From positions 1 through 64,000 of IMG/VR virus record IMGVR_UViG_3300027917_000034: a stretch of 64,000 nt of DNA; one strand, given 5' to 3'. The stretch comes from a virus. Positions 28,106 to 36,429 of the stretch are shown here, one piece after another. The notes beneath the pieces were generated by a model. That model made no database searches, had not been told where the DNA came from, and saw only the letters and a list, made by a program, of their open reading frames with translations. A program made the translations under genes and the position numbers. Every line of letters begins with the position of its first letter. The stretch's first letter is position 1.

Positions 28106-28810
28106 ATGTCTTGGTTCAAGAAACCGATCAACATCGGCATCACCATCGGAGCAGCCATCCTGGCCGTGGTCGCCATCGTCCTGATCGTCTGGGGAGTGAC
28201 ACATCACACCGAAGGCGGCATGCTAGAAGTTTGCTGGTCCGCCGATGGGCGGGCTCAGTATGTGGCAGGCTCGGAGGATGACGATGGCCCATGTGAGGGG
28301 GCTCAAGAATTTCGTTGGCCGCAGGAGCAGATACCGCTCACCCTCGCGCCCGTCACGTCTGAGGGACAACTGCTGGGAGCGGACGCGCCTCAAGTCCGCG
28401 TGCTCGGACAGGCCGTCACCGACCTCAATCGTCAAGTCGGATTTGAGTTGTTTCGGGTGGGAACCGGACTACAGCCCTCCGACGCGGAAGTCCGATTTGG
28501 TGGAGCGTTTCTTGGCGGTCCGGAGAGAGCCGACTCCCCGCCGCCCGGACACGTCACCCACTTCCGGCTGGGCGGAACATCCACATACCGAGGCCACGTG
28601 TGGATACGGGCAGACGTGGGGTCCGTCGATCGTCTTCTATACCTTGTCCTCGAACACGAATTGCTCCATCTCGCCGGGCTAGCCCACGACGACTTCACAG
28701 CGTCGATCATGTACCCCCTCACGCGCGAGGATTGGGACCAGGAAGTCATGTCCACCGCGCACGTAACCGACCAGGATCGCAGTAATCTCCAACGACTCTA
28801 CCGCCGGTAG
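28106..28810 (+). CDS. membrane-anchored zinc metalloprotease (metzincin, matrixin-like)
   Basis: A 234-residue protein. N-terminal signal anchor: basic MSWFKKPIN then a hydrophobic segment at 9-33. The C-terminal half has HELLHLAGLAHDD (about 184), the HExxHxxGxxH zinc motif, and SIMYP (about 200), the Met-turn of matrixin-type metzincins. The domain should face outside the membrane. Substrate unknown; cell envelope or superinfection roles are possible. A palindromic operator copy sits at its ribosome site. Confidence 0.85.
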   Translation: MSWFKKPINIGITIGAAILAVVAIVLIVWGVTHHTEGGMLEVCWSADGRAQYVAGSEDDDGPCEGAQEFRWPQEQIPLTLAPVTSEGQLLGADAPQVRVLGQAVTDLNRQVGFELFRVGTGLQPSDAEVRFGGAFLGGPERADSPPPGHVTHFRLGGTSTYRGHVWIRADVGSVDRLLYLVLEHELLHLAGLAHDDFTASIMYPLTREDWDQEVMSTAHVTDQDRSNLQRLYRR

Positions 28811-28819
28811 TGAGTGATC

Positions 28820-28848
28820 TTGACTAGACACCCGTTAGCTGGTATGGA
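28820..28848 (+). promoter_or_regulatory. Promoter for 28858 gene
   Basis: TTGACT-17-TATGGA with extended TGG. The ATG at 28858 is 9 nt beyond the -10, so the transcript is leaderless or nearly so. Confidence 0.75.
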
Positions 28849-28857
28849 GGACACCAG

Positions 28858-29184
28858 ATGAAGGCTCTGAGAGGCATGAGCAAGGCCGACACCTTGCGGC
28901 TGGCCGAGATCGAACACTACGTCGCGACGGGCAAGCGCCCGGACGACTTGCACGTGACCGACGAGTGGGTAGACGAGGCCATGAAATTCCTCGCAGGCGA
29001 GCTACGCCCGACCATCGACGCATGGGGTGAGGCCGCCGACGAGCAGGAGCGGGAGGCCATGGTCGCCATGGAGGCTCGGAAGCTGTGCCGGCTGTGGAGA
29101 AAGGGCGTGAACGGGGAGCAACGGGAGGCCGCTTTCAAGAGCCTCGACAAGGCAATCCAGAACGCAGAGGCCGCCCGGAAGTAG
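28858..29184 (+). CDS. hypothetical protein (108 aa)
   Basis: Almost entirely helical and charged: MSKADTLRLAEIEHYVATG, then EWVDEAMKFLAGELRPTIDA, then EREAMVAMEARKLCRLWRKG. Own promoter with minimal leader. No recognised domain. Confidence 0.65.
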   Translation: MKALRGMSKADTLRLAEIEHYVATGKRPDDLHVTDEWVDEAMKFLAGELRPTIDAWGEAADEQEREAMVAMEARKLCRLWRKGVNGEQREAAFKSLDKAIQNAEAARK

Positions 29185-29205
29185 CAAGATCGGCTATCCC
29201 TGTGC

Positions 29206-29211
29206 TATGTT
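29206..29211 (+). promoter_or_regulatory. Extended -10 for 29220/29309
   Basis: GTGC-TATGTT with no clear -35 (AGCAAG at 17 nt). A 14-codon GTG frame begins 8 nt downstream. Confidence 0.5.
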
Positions 29212-29219
29212 CTGCGACC

Positions 29220-29264
29220 GTGATTGAAGCCTTGCACACCGATCTTTCCCCAGACATCGAGTAG
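29220..29264 (+). CDS. possible 14-codon leaderless leader peptide
   Basis: GTG 8 nt after the -10 opens a frame MIEALHTDLSPDIE ending in TAG. Between its stop and the next gene's AAGGGAGG lies a hairpin CTGAcCCCGG/CCGGGcTCAG. Could be a translated leader controlling 29309. Confidence 0.35.
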   Translation: MIEALHTDLSPDIE

Positions 29265-29308
29265 CGACGACTGACCCCGGTGTGCCGGGCTCAGAAGGGA
29301 GGTAGCCA

Positions 29309-30394
29309 ATGGCTACGTGGAGCGGCTTGTCGAGAAAACTCAGGGGGGCGGCGGTGATCGGAGCCATCCTGGTCGCTGTTGCGGCTGGGGCGTCCGTGAC
29401 CCCTTTCCTCATCTCCTGCGAAGACACTGCGGAGGCTGGGGAGACCACCTGGGAGGAGCGGCGCCAGAAGGTGAGGGAGAGGCGAGCGAAAGAGGCCGCC
29501 GACTTCCGCCTGCGATGGGAGCAACGCGAACAGGCGTGGGAGGAGCGCCGGGCGAAGCAACTGGCCGAGGACGAGGCGCGGAGAGCGCGGTGGGAGAGGG
29601 AGCTTGCGAAGGCGCCGCCCCAAAAGCGTGTCCGCCGTGTCCGCCGGTTCCGGTGGGAGAGCCCAGCCGAGACGCGGGGCAAGGTCTGGAATGTGCCTGT
29701 CGAGGAGACCGTGGAGTCGCTGGAGACGGCCCTGCTCCGGGTGTGCATAGCCGAGGCCGATGGCAACCCGCAGGACTGCGCCGGCATCTGGCAGGTGATC
29801 AAGAGCAACCGTCGCCGGTCGTGCGACCGAGGGATGATCCGCCGAATCACGGAGTGCGTGGACGGCGAGGGCGAGACCTACCTCTCCGCCATCCGTCGCC
29901 ACCAGCGCCACGTGCTCGGGATGATCAAGGCCCGCAACCAACGCGCGACGTGGGTGAGAAATCTCACCACGGACTGTGAGATGCCAGAGGGGTGGCCCGC
30001 CAGCCGAGAGCGGTGGGACTCGCAGTACGGCACCAAGACCTGCCCGCAGACCGTGGCCGACGTTCGCCGGCTACTCGCCGGGAAGTTGCCCGAGTCGAGG
30101 CCGGGAGCCCGCGTCCGATGGCTGCCAGGCCGCCCCGTGACGTGGGGAGGTCGCTGCGAGACCGGCAGAGGGGCCTGTGACGACCGGATCGCCTGTGCCA
30201 GGGGTCTGGCTCGCATCCCGGGCACGGACACTCTGAATGCCTTCTGGTGCCGTCCAGGACGTGCCGGTTGCCCGGAGGATATCGACCCGATCTGCATTCA
30301 GATGGGGTATCCGAGCCGCCTGAAGGCGCCCGAGCCGGCCGAGACGGTGACGGCGATCGATCCCGTGGAGGAGCCCTCAGACGAAAACTCTTGA
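29309..30394 (+). CDS. membrane-anchored coiled-coil protein with lytic-transglycosylase-like domain
   Basis: A 361-residue protein. Basic start, one hydrophobic segment (about 13-35, ending at a Cys), then a long charged coiled region (about 45-110, many EERR/AKEA). Residues 140-240 carry LLRVCIAEADGNPQDCAGIWQVIKSN, where E...GIWQ resembles lysozyme/transglycosylase-like active sites, followed by Cys-paired segments. The C-terminus has several Cys likely in disulfides. It is probably exported and may act on peptidoglycan; catalytic assignment is inference. Confidence 0.55.
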   Translation: MATWSGLSRKLRGAAVIGAILVAVAAGASVTPFLISCEDTAEAGETTWEERRQKVRERRAKEAADFRLRWEQREQAWEERRAKQLAEDEARRARWERELAKAPPQKRVRRVRRFRWESPAETRGKVWNVPVEETVESLETALLRVCIAEADGNPQDCAGIWQVIKSNRRRSCDRGMIRRITECVDGEGETYLSAIRRHQRHVLGMIKARNQRATWVRNLTTDCEMPEGWPASRERWDSQYGTKTCPQTVADVRRLLAGKLPESRPGARVRWLPGRPVTWGGRCETGRGACDDRIACARGLARIPGTDTLNAFWCRPGRAGCPEDIDPICIQMGYPSRLKAPEPAETVTAIDPVEEPSDENS

Positions 30395-30486
30395 CCTCGT
30401 GCTCCGAGGGGAGCAGTATCGTCCTCCGGTCTTGTGGAGGCCCACCACTAGACCGGGGAAAAAGGCATAGCTATGAAGCCTCTATG

Positions 30487-30495
30487 TGATATAGT
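30487..30495 (+). promoter_or_regulatory. Promoter (extended -10) for the 30504 RNA
   Basis: TGA-TATAGT. A palindrome ATAGCTAT occupies the -35 region (30467-30474) and occurs again inside the RNA (about 30586-30593), which suggests autoregulation. Confidence 0.6.
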
Positions 30496-30503
30496 CCGTT
30501 TCT

Positions 30504-30641
30504 GCACGAGCCCGCTTGGAGTACGGGTTCGGGGATTGGCGTTGGCGTAAGCCACGCCCAACGGCGCTCCAAGCGCCGACGTCACAATAGCTATGCGGTC
30601 CCCGTTCTCCGTTGGGCCTCCAAGTGGGCTCGTGCTTTTTT
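30504..30641 (+). ncRNA. Structured phage ncRNA with terminal 17-bp stem and U-run
   Basis: GCACGAGCCCGCTTGGA at 30504-30520 pairs over all 17 positions (one G-U) with the segment at 30619-30635, followed by TTTTTT. Inside are GGCGCT/AGCGCC (around 30563-30577) and GTTGGCGT/GCCACGCC-type hairpins. GCCCAACGG (about 30556) can also pair with CCGTTGGGC (about 30609-30617), so alternative or pseudoknotted pairing is possible. It has its own -10 and no ORF. It lies just upstream of the replication genes. Class not recognised. Confidence 0.75.
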
Positions 30642-30672
30642 ATGTGCGAGCCACAAGGGAGGAAGGTGGTTC

Positions 30673-32067
30673 GTGCGAGTCGGTCCCGAGCAATTCATCT
30701 ACCGCGACTTCGCGTTCATCGACGCGATGATCCTGCCCGTCGTCGGTCCCAAGACCGTCGCCATCTACGACGTCCTCCGTCGCTACATCTGGCGCGCATC
30801 CGACAAGGGGGCGAAGAGGTCGAGAGACGCCTTCAAGAAGGGAAAGCTCTCTGCCTCCATCACCCGTAGCAAGTTGGCCGAGATGTCTGGCGTCTCCGTC
30901 CGAACCGTCCAGCGCCATCTCAACCGGCTCCGGGATATCTCGTGGGTGCGCTGGGAGAGCGGGAACGGGACCGGGGAAACGGTCGTCTACGAGCTAGGCT
31001 TCCGCACCCCGGACGGGGCCGAGGTGTTCTACGCCGACGCCAGCGCCAGGAAGCTGTGGCTCGGCCTGGAAGAGTTGGCCGTGCAGAGTGAGGTGGAGCG
31101 GGTGAACGACCTGCCCTGCGATGTGCGCCTGGCATTCACCCGGGGGTGGTTCGACCCAGAGGGGGGTGGTGACAAAAATGTCACCAGGGAGGTGTCATCG
31201 GTGTCACCAGGGGTGGTGACAGAAATGGCACCTAGTAATAGAGAACCCTTCGGGGAAGAAATAGAGAAGGGTTCCGAATATGCTGGGCGCTCCGCGCCAA
31301 CACAGCCAACCGGCCCCGGACCAAAGCATTGGGACCAGCCCGCCGGACAAGAACGTAGAAGAAGGTCTCGGAAGAAGAAGGATCGAGAAACAAGTGGCGC
31401 CGAGTTTGCTATTGACTCTGCTCTTGACTCCAGGCAGGATGAAGAGGACAGGCTCGAACGCGCGGCGGCGGCCGGGAAGATCGGCAAGTCCAAGGCCGAC
31501 AAGCAACACGAGGCTGACGTGCGGCGGGCGCAGAGGCGGTTGGAGGAGAAGCGGACGGAGCAGGTGGAGAAGGGTCAGGCGAACGAGCAGCGAGCCAAGA
31601 ACCTGAAGGGCGGGACCAAGTACACGCACGCGGTACTGAAGGCGGCTCGTCGTGCGTGGGACGTCTACTCCGACCTGATCAGAAGTGACTTCCCCGGCAT
31701 GCCGGTGGTGAGGTGGAACGCGGATGGCAATGCGAAGGCGCGTGGTCAGATGTGTCGCCTCGTGGATATGTATGGTGGCGATGCCACGGTGCAAGCGATA
31801 CGCTATGTGGTAGGAAATTGGGACGCGATCAACAAGCGCTTCTTCAAAAAAGGGCCGGGGAGCGTTCCAAACTTCGGGCTGCTCCTGTCCATGCACGAGT
31901 CTCTGTTCCGAGAGTCGGCGCTGTGGGGGCAACACCGGGAGGTCGTGGAGGAGTGGGAGGCGTGGCAGCACGAGCACGAGGACGACGACGAGACGCCTCC
32001 CTCCGAGTTGCAGGGGCGCTATGAGCAGGCAAGGACAGCGTTGGAGTCTCTCGGGCTCGGGGGTTGA
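30673..32067 (+). CDS. replication initiator / winged-helix protein
   Basis: A 464-residue protein, GTG start with GGGAGGAAGG upstream. Residues 1-110 contain a winged helix with ASITRSKLAEMSGVSVRTVQ and RHLNRLRDISWVRWE. Residues 165-300 are a low-complexity charged linker whose DNA carries inverted repeats. The C-terminal part (about 310-464) is helical with AVLKAARRAWDVYSDLIRSD, likely protein-interacting. Layout resembles lambda O-type initiators: DNA-binding N-terminus, origin within the gene, partner-binding C-terminus. The next genes are the helicase loader and helicase. Confidence 0.75.
   Translation: MRVGPEQFIYRDFAFIDAMILPVVGPKTVAIYDVLRRYIWRASDKGAKRSRDAFKKGKLSASITRSKLAEMSGVSVRTVQRHLNRLRDISWVRWESGNGTGETVVYELGFRTPDGAEVFYADASARKLWLGLEELAVQSEVERVNDLPCDVRLAFTRGWFDPEGGGDKNVTREVSSVSPGVVTEMAPSNREPFGEEIEKGSEYAGRSAPTQPTGPGPKHWDQPAGQERRRRSRKKKDRETSGAEFAIDSALDSRQDEEDRLERAAAAGKIGKSKADKQHEADVRRAQRRLEEKRTEQVEKGQANEQRAKNLKGGTKYTHAVLKAARRAWDVYSDLIRSDFPGMPVVRWNADGNAKARGQMCRLVDMYGGDATVQAIRYVVGNWDAINKRFFKKGPGSVPNFGLLLSMHESLFRESALWGQHREVVEEWEAWQHEHEDDDETPPSELQGRYEQARTALESLGLGG
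31167..31277. repeat. Inverted-repeat cluster inside the initiator gene (candidate origin)
   Basis: TGGTGACA-4-TGTCACCA at 31167-31186, the same arms in opposite order at 31202-31221, plus a GAACCCTT/AAGGGTTC inverted repeat around an A-rich stretch (about 31242-31277). This lies in the linker-coding part. The cluster is AT-richer than its surroundings. Iterons plus an AT-rich segment inside an initiator gene is the lambda origin layout. Confidence 0.5.
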
Positions 32068-32085
32068 CGATGCCGGGAGGCCAGC

Positions 32086-32694
32086 ATGAGCGGCACCGCG
32101 CAATTCAGACGAAAGCTCGGTCGTGTAGACCTGGAGCGCATGAACCTGCCGGAAGACCTCTGGACGGCCAAGGTGCAGAACGTCAGCGAGGCGGTCCGGG
32201 AGAAGGTCGAGACGTACCTCCGGAACGTGGACGAGGCGGTGGCCAACGGTGCCGGGCTCGTCATCTACGGATCGAAGGGGGTTGGCAAGACGGCTATCGC
32301 TGCTCTCGCAGCGAAAGAGGCCCGGTCCCGGGGTTACACGGCCCTGTTCGTCCGCATCTGGGAGCTACGGGAGATGATCCGCTCCCGCATGGAATTCGAC
32401 ATGGACTCGTCCATGGCCGAGCGTGCCCGGGAGGTGGACGTGCTTGTCCTGGACGACCTTCGGCCGGAAGACGCTGGCGAGAAGTTTTTCACCCTCTCCG
32501 AGATCACAGAGATGGTCCGGTACAGGGCTTCTCGGAGGCGAGTGACGATCATCACGACACGGCTCGACAAGGGGGCGCTCACTGTGCCTCCCATGAATGG
32601 GCTGTTGGACGTCTTGCTCCTGTTCAAGGTGTCAGGCCCCGACCTGCACGACAGCCGGAAGCGAGCACTGAAAGAAGCGGTCCTGGGCAACTGA
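32086..32694 (+). CDS. DnaC-like helicase loader ATPase
   Basis: A 202-residue AAA+ ATPase of the DnaC/IstB group: Walker A GSKGVGKT (about 61), VRIWELREMIRSRM (box before Walker B), Walker B VLVLDDL (about 118) and IITTRL sensor I (about 163). It would load the DnaB-like helicase encoded next on origin DNA. Short N-terminus compared with DnaC. Gene order initiator-loader-helicase is typical. Confidence 0.9.
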   Translation: MSGTAQFRRKLGRVDLERMNLPEDLWTAKVQNVSEAVREKVETYLRNVDEAVANGAGLVIYGSKGVGKTAIAALAAKEARSRGYTALFVRIWELREMIRSRMEFDMDSSMAERAREVDVLVLDDLRPEDAGEKFFTLSEITEMVRYRASRRRVTIITTRLDKGALTVPPMNGLLDVLLLFKVSGPDLHDSRKRALKEAVLGN

Positions 32695-32715
32695 GATCGT
32701 AGGCGGGGGTAGGGC

Positions 32716-34113
32716 GTGGACCTGGACACCATCTTTGTCGCTAGTGCGCTGAAAGGCGGGCGAGCGGCTGTCAGACTGGCCATCGACAAGGGCGTGGATG
32801 AGGACTGCCTGGCTGGGCAGGGCCTCAAAGCCTGGCGGTTCGTTCTCGACTACCTGAAGCAGTACCACGACGTCCCCGATCCAGCGATGGTACAGGGGAA
32901 GACCGGCGTGAAGCTGGACGACCCTCCCCCCGGCACGCCACCGGAGTTTTACATAGACGAGGTGCTCAACCGCCGGCTCCACAATGCCATCGGGGCGCAA
33001 CTCTCAGAGATCGTCAAGCACTTCAAGGCTCGCGACCCACAGGCGGCCTACGCGGAGTACGAGGATGGGCTCCGGGAGCTACGGAAGCTGGGCACCCACG
33101 CCGCGAGGACGGTGAGCCTCCCCTCACTCGGGTCGGAATTCCTGGACTACTACGACAAACTCAAGGCCGGGTACCGGGGCATCCTCACCCCGTGGCCAAC
33201 GATCAATGAGGCGACTCTCGGCTTCTGGCCCGAGGATTTCGTCCTGTACGTCGCTCGCCTCGGGGTCGGCAAGACGTGGGCGCTGGCGATCATCGCGGAC
33301 AACGTGTGGACGGTACAGAAGAAGCGCGTTCTGTTCGCCACGACAGAGATGGCGCAACTGAAGATCATGCAGCGGTGGGTCGCCATCCACTTCAAGTACC
33401 CGTACAACGATCTTCGGAAGGGCCTTCTCTCCGCGTTCGCGGAACAGAAGATGCGCGACCGTCTGGGAGAGATGGCGAAAGAGGAAGGGCTCTATATCAT
33501 CGGCGGCGATTTCGACTTCAGGATCGAATCCCTGGAGGCGGCGATCGAAGAGGCCGAGCCCGACGTGGTGTTCATGGACGGTGCCTACCTCTTGAAGGTC
33601 AAGGGAGAGGGCCGGACCGAGAAGGCGGCCAACTCGTTCGATGAATTGAAGCGTGTGGCCAAGCGCAACCACCTCCCGCTCGTCGCCTCGACGCAATTCA
33701 ACCGCGAGGTGAAGGGGAACAAACTCTCCTCGGCAGGCCCCGAGAAGATCGCCCTCTCCGACGCGGCCGGATGGAACGCTGATCTCATCTTCGGGCTGGT
33801 GCGGACAGACGACATGAAGCGCGACAAGCGCATGGTCCAGCTACCCCTGAAATTCCGAGAGGGGGAGGGTGAAGAAATCGAGACGCATTGGGACTTCGAT
33901 ACGATGAATTTCGATGAGCTACCAAAGGGCGCTGCGGCGGCCGTAGCGGGCTCTGGAGGCGCCGGAGGCTCTGGGGGTGCCGGAGGCGGTCAGGCGGGCT
34001 CTGGAGGCGGCTCAGGGGCCTCTACGGGCGGTTCTGGACCGGACCCGGACCCCTATGGAACCGGGCTCCTGTTCGGGGACGATGACGATACGAAAGACCA
34101 GGTGCCTTTCTGA
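32716..34113 (+). CDS. replicative DNA helicase (DnaB-like)
   Basis: A 465-residue protein, GTG start. N-terminal helical domain (1-140) and RecA-like ATPase: ARLGVGKTW (Walker A, about 180), TTEMAQLKIMQRW (the H1a-type segment), DVVFMDG (Walker B, about 283), ASTQFNRE (H3-like, about 325). The last 60 residues are a Gly/Ser linker ending DDDDTKDQVPF, which closely imitates the SSB C-terminal tip. This tip could recruit SSB-binding partners. Adjacent to loader and primase. Confidence 0.9.
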   Translation: MDLDTIFVASALKGGRAAVRLAIDKGVDEDCLAGQGLKAWRFVLDYLKQYHDVPDPAMVQGKTGVKLDDPPPGTPPEFYIDEVLNRRLHNAIGAQLSEIVKHFKARDPQAAYAEYEDGLRELRKLGTHAARTVSLPSLGSEFLDYYDKLKAGYRGILTPWPTINEATLGFWPEDFVLYVARLGVGKTWALAIIADNVWTVQKKRVLFATTEMAQLKIMQRWVAIHFKYPYNDLRKGLLSAFAEQKMRDRLGEMAKEEGLYIIGGDFDFRIESLEAAIEEAEPDVVFMDGAYLLKVKGEGRTEKAANSFDELKRVAKRNHLPLVASTQFNREVKGNKLSSAGPEKIALSDAAGWNADLIFGLVRTDDMKRDKRMVQLPLKFREGEGEEIETHWDFDTMNFDELPKGAAAAVAGSGGAGGSGGAGGGQAGSGGGSGASTGGSGPDPDPYGTGLLFGDDDDTKDQVPF

Positions 34114-34574
34114 TGGCCAAAGCCGACATGCCGGTCCTGGTCAAGCACTGTGCGCTGGCGATCTACAAGTCGGGCTACTGCTCTGGCACCAAGGTCGAGA
34201 AGGTCCAGCAAGCGCTCCGAATCGCGGTGAGCCGGCTCGTGGAGTACGGCTTCCTCTGGAAGAATGCCGGCAAGGTGGCACCGGAGAAGATCAAACTCCG
34301 AGCCAAGGGCCAGAAGGCCGAGAGCCGGCACCGCCGAGAGAAGGGCGGGAAGGTCAAGACTGCGGAGTGGGACGCGCTCTACAAGTTGACGCAGGAAGAG
34401 GCAGAAGAGGACGAGGGTGCGGGGGCCACGTCGGACGACGCCGAGCCGGTAGCGGCGGAGCGGTACGAGAGCCGGCCCCAACAGAGACGACGCCGCCTGG
34501 CAAAGGCGGCCCGCTCGTCGGCACGCCGCATGCCCAAGAGGGTGAAGCGAGCCAAGCGAGCAAAGCGACGGTGA
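34113..34574 (+). CDS. basic DNA-binding-like protein (153 aa)
   Basis: Coupled (TGATG) to the helicase. N-terminal helix-turn-helix-like part (VEKVQQALRIAVSRLVEYGF), then acidic EEAEEDEGAG, and a very basic tail (QRRRRLAKAARSSARRMPKR). Possibly a nucleoid or replication accessory protein; family not recognised. Confidence 0.6.
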   Translation: MAKADMPVLVKHCALAIYKSGYCSGTKVEKVQQALRIAVSRLVEYGFLWKNAGKVAPEKIKLRAKGQKAESRHRREKGGKVKTAEWDALYKLTQEEAEEDEGAGATSDDAEPVAAERYESRPQQRRRRLAKAARSSARRMPKRVKRAKRAKRR

Positions 34575-34578
34575 GGAC

Positions 34579-35643
34579 ATGGACGTTGGCGAGATCCGAC
34601 AATTCCTGCATGCGCTGGGATGCCAGAAGATTTCGGTCGGGACCAAGTGGGTGCGCTCCACATGCCCTATGGGGCACCTTCACGCGGGCGGAAAAGATCG
34701 GCAGCCCTCGTTCGCCATCTGCATAGACCCTGGCGACGAGAGCAACTGTCGGTGCCAGGCGTGCGGCATTTACGGCGGGCTCATCCCCCTCGTGTGGCGC
34801 ATCTCAGCCGATGGAAGGCGGCCACGGCCTGACCTGTTCGACTTCCTGGTCAAGCACAATCAGATGGACGTGGAGAAGCTGGACCTGGACCCACCGGAGC
34901 CGGCCCCGGACGACCTGGAGGGGCAGATACGAGCGGCGCGGAAGTACGTGCCCAACCCCAAGCGCAAGAGCAAATTCGTCCACCCGGACGACGAGCCCCA
35001 AGCCGAGGTTCCCGAGGACGTCCTACGGCAGATGATCGCGGACATGCCGGACTACGTGCTCGACTACCTGACCAGGAAGCCGGACCCGATCATGGGGGTC
35101 GATGGGAGGGGGTTGGAGCCGCTGACGATCGCGGAGTGGGAATTGGGGTGGCACAAGGTCAACCGGCGCGTCTGCATTCCCATCCGAGATGAGGACGGCA
35201 AACTCGTGGCGATCAGCGGGAGGGCATTCGAGGATCAACAGCCGAAGTACCTCCACAGCCGATTCAAGCGGGACCGCGTACTATTCGGGGAGCACAAGCA
35301 CGATGCGACCGTTCGCTCTGGCTCCCTGTTCGAGGGCTTCTTCCAGACCATCTACACGTGGCAGTACGGCTACGTGAACACCCTTGCTCGGATGGGCACG
35401 CACCTGAGTCGGCAGCAGTCCGAGAAGCTGGTCCGATGGTTCGATCACCTGCTCATCGTACCGGACGGAGATGCGGCCGGACGCAACTCGGCCGAGCAGA
35501 TACGGGACACCCTGGCAGCCCTCGAAATCGACGGTCACAGGATAGAGCAGATCGACATCGCTCCGATGCCGAACAAGAAAGACGCCGACACCCTGAAACC
35601 TGAGAAGTTGATAGAGGTTATGGGGCCTCGAAATAGCGCTTGA
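34579..35643 (+). CDS. DNA primase (DnaG-like, zinc ribbon + Toprim)
   Basis: A 354-residue protein. Zinc-binding domain: CPMGH (about 28) and CRCQACGIYGGLI (about 57). Toprim: EGFFQ (about 251) and PDGDAAGRNS (about 294) followed by conserved Asp-rich APMPNKKDADTL. Region between is the RNA-polymerase-like core (VNRRVCIPIRDEDGKLVAIS). Makes primers beside the helicase. Compact relative to bacterial DnaG (about 580). Confidence 0.9.
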   Translation: MDVGEIRQFLHALGCQKISVGTKWVRSTCPMGHLHAGGKDRQPSFAICIDPGDESNCRCQACGIYGGLIPLVWRISADGRRPRPDLFDFLVKHNQMDVEKLDLDPPEPAPDDLEGQIRAARKYVPNPKRKSKFVHPDDEPQAEVPEDVLRQMIADMPDYVLDYLTRKPDPIMGVDGRGLEPLTIAEWELGWHKVNRRVCIPIRDEDGKLVAISGRAFEDQQPKYLHSRFKRDRVLFGEHKHDATVRSGSLFEGFFQTIYTWQYGYVNTLARMGTHLSRQQSEKLVRWFDHLLIVPDGDAAGRNSAEQIRDTLAALEIDGHRIEQIDIAPMPNKKDADTLKPEKLIEVMGPRNSA

Positions 35644-35668
35644 CAATCCCGGGGCTACCGGGTAGTTT
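35640..35668 (+). promoter_or_regulatory. Promoter
   Basis: TTGACA-17-TAGTTT overlapping the primase stop. Leader has a CGGCC/GGCCG hairpin abutting GGGAGG of the 35717 gene. Confidence 0.78.
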
Positions 35669-35716
35669 GCAAGATGCCGTGTAGGCAATGAGCGGCCTTG
35701 GGCCGGGAGGTGACAG

Positions 35717-36385
35717 ATGACGATCCGAACGAATTCCGTCCAGCAGTGCGACCGCTGCCTGAAACCATTCAAGGAAGCACACCTGAAAGCAGGGGACGCA
35801 GTGCCCGCTTTCAAACAGAAGGGCCTTGTCGTCACGGAGACGACTGGCACGAACAAGGAAGAGGAGCCGAAGTACACGGTCCTGTTCTCGTTCGATGACC
35901 TGTGCCCTGCCTGTGAGAAGGCGGTGGACGGGCTTCTCAAGAAGCTCCGTCTCGACGGCGCCACCGCGAAGAAGTCTCGGAAGCGACGATCGAAGAAGAA
36001 GACGGAAGAGACTCCGCCCAAGCCGCCGGAGTACACCGAAGATCCTCCGGCCGAGGCCGAGGCCGAGCCTGCCGAGGAGCCCCCGGCGGAGAAGCCGGGA
36101 CCGGATGGCGAGCCTGCCGCCTCCGAGGGCGAGCCCCAGGAGAGCCAGGAGTCCAAGGACACCACGGACGAGGATTTCGAGGAAGCCGCGAAGCAGACCG
36201 ACGCGGATGTGGCGGATGCCGAGGCGACGGAAAGCTCCGATGGTGGCAACGGAGCGGAAGCAGGTTCCGACGACAACCTCGTGGAAGACCCCGCTACCGG
36301 CGACAAGTACGACCCCGAGACCGGGGAAGTCGTGGTGCGAGGAGACAAGGGACAGAACGGGGCGCCGGAAAAGCACCCCTTCTAG
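35717..36385 (+). CDS. zinc-ribbon protein with long acidic disordered tail
   Basis: A 222-residue protein. Residues 9-75 carry CDRCLKPF ... DLCPACEKAV, a zinc site. Residues 85-100 are basic (KKSRKRRSKKK), the rest is Pro/Glu-rich and acidic, ending APEKHPF. The final PF resembles the SSB-type tip of neighbouring proteins. Likely a regulator or replication accessory; not recognised. Confidence 0.6.
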   Translation: MTIRTNSVQQCDRCLKPFKEAHLKAGDAVPAFKQKGLVVTETTGTNKEEEPKYTVLFSFDDLCPACEKAVDGLLKKLRLDGATAKKSRKRRSKKKTEETPPKPPEYTEDPPAEAEAEPAEEPPAEKPGPDGEPAASEGEPQESQESKDTTDEDFEEAAKQTDADVADAEATESSDGGNGAEAGSDDNLVEDPATGDKYDPETGEVVVRGDKGQNGAPEKHPF

Positions 36386-36429
36386 GCCGGGTGGCCACAT
36401 AGCGATCACTGGATCGAGAGGAGAGAACC

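Larger units (their letters stand above)
30395..30672 (+). other. Intergenic region holding a structured RNA
   Basis: 278 bp without CDS. It begins with a GCTCC/GGAGC hairpin after the previous stop, then a promoter and a structured RNA with terminator. See 30504-30641. Confidence 0.7.

Noticed and set aside
30504-30641. tmRNA or 6S RNA
   Set aside because: No tRNA-like ends, no tag reading frame and no T-arm, so not tmRNA; a 6S-like open-promoter bubble is not obvious, so the class is left open.
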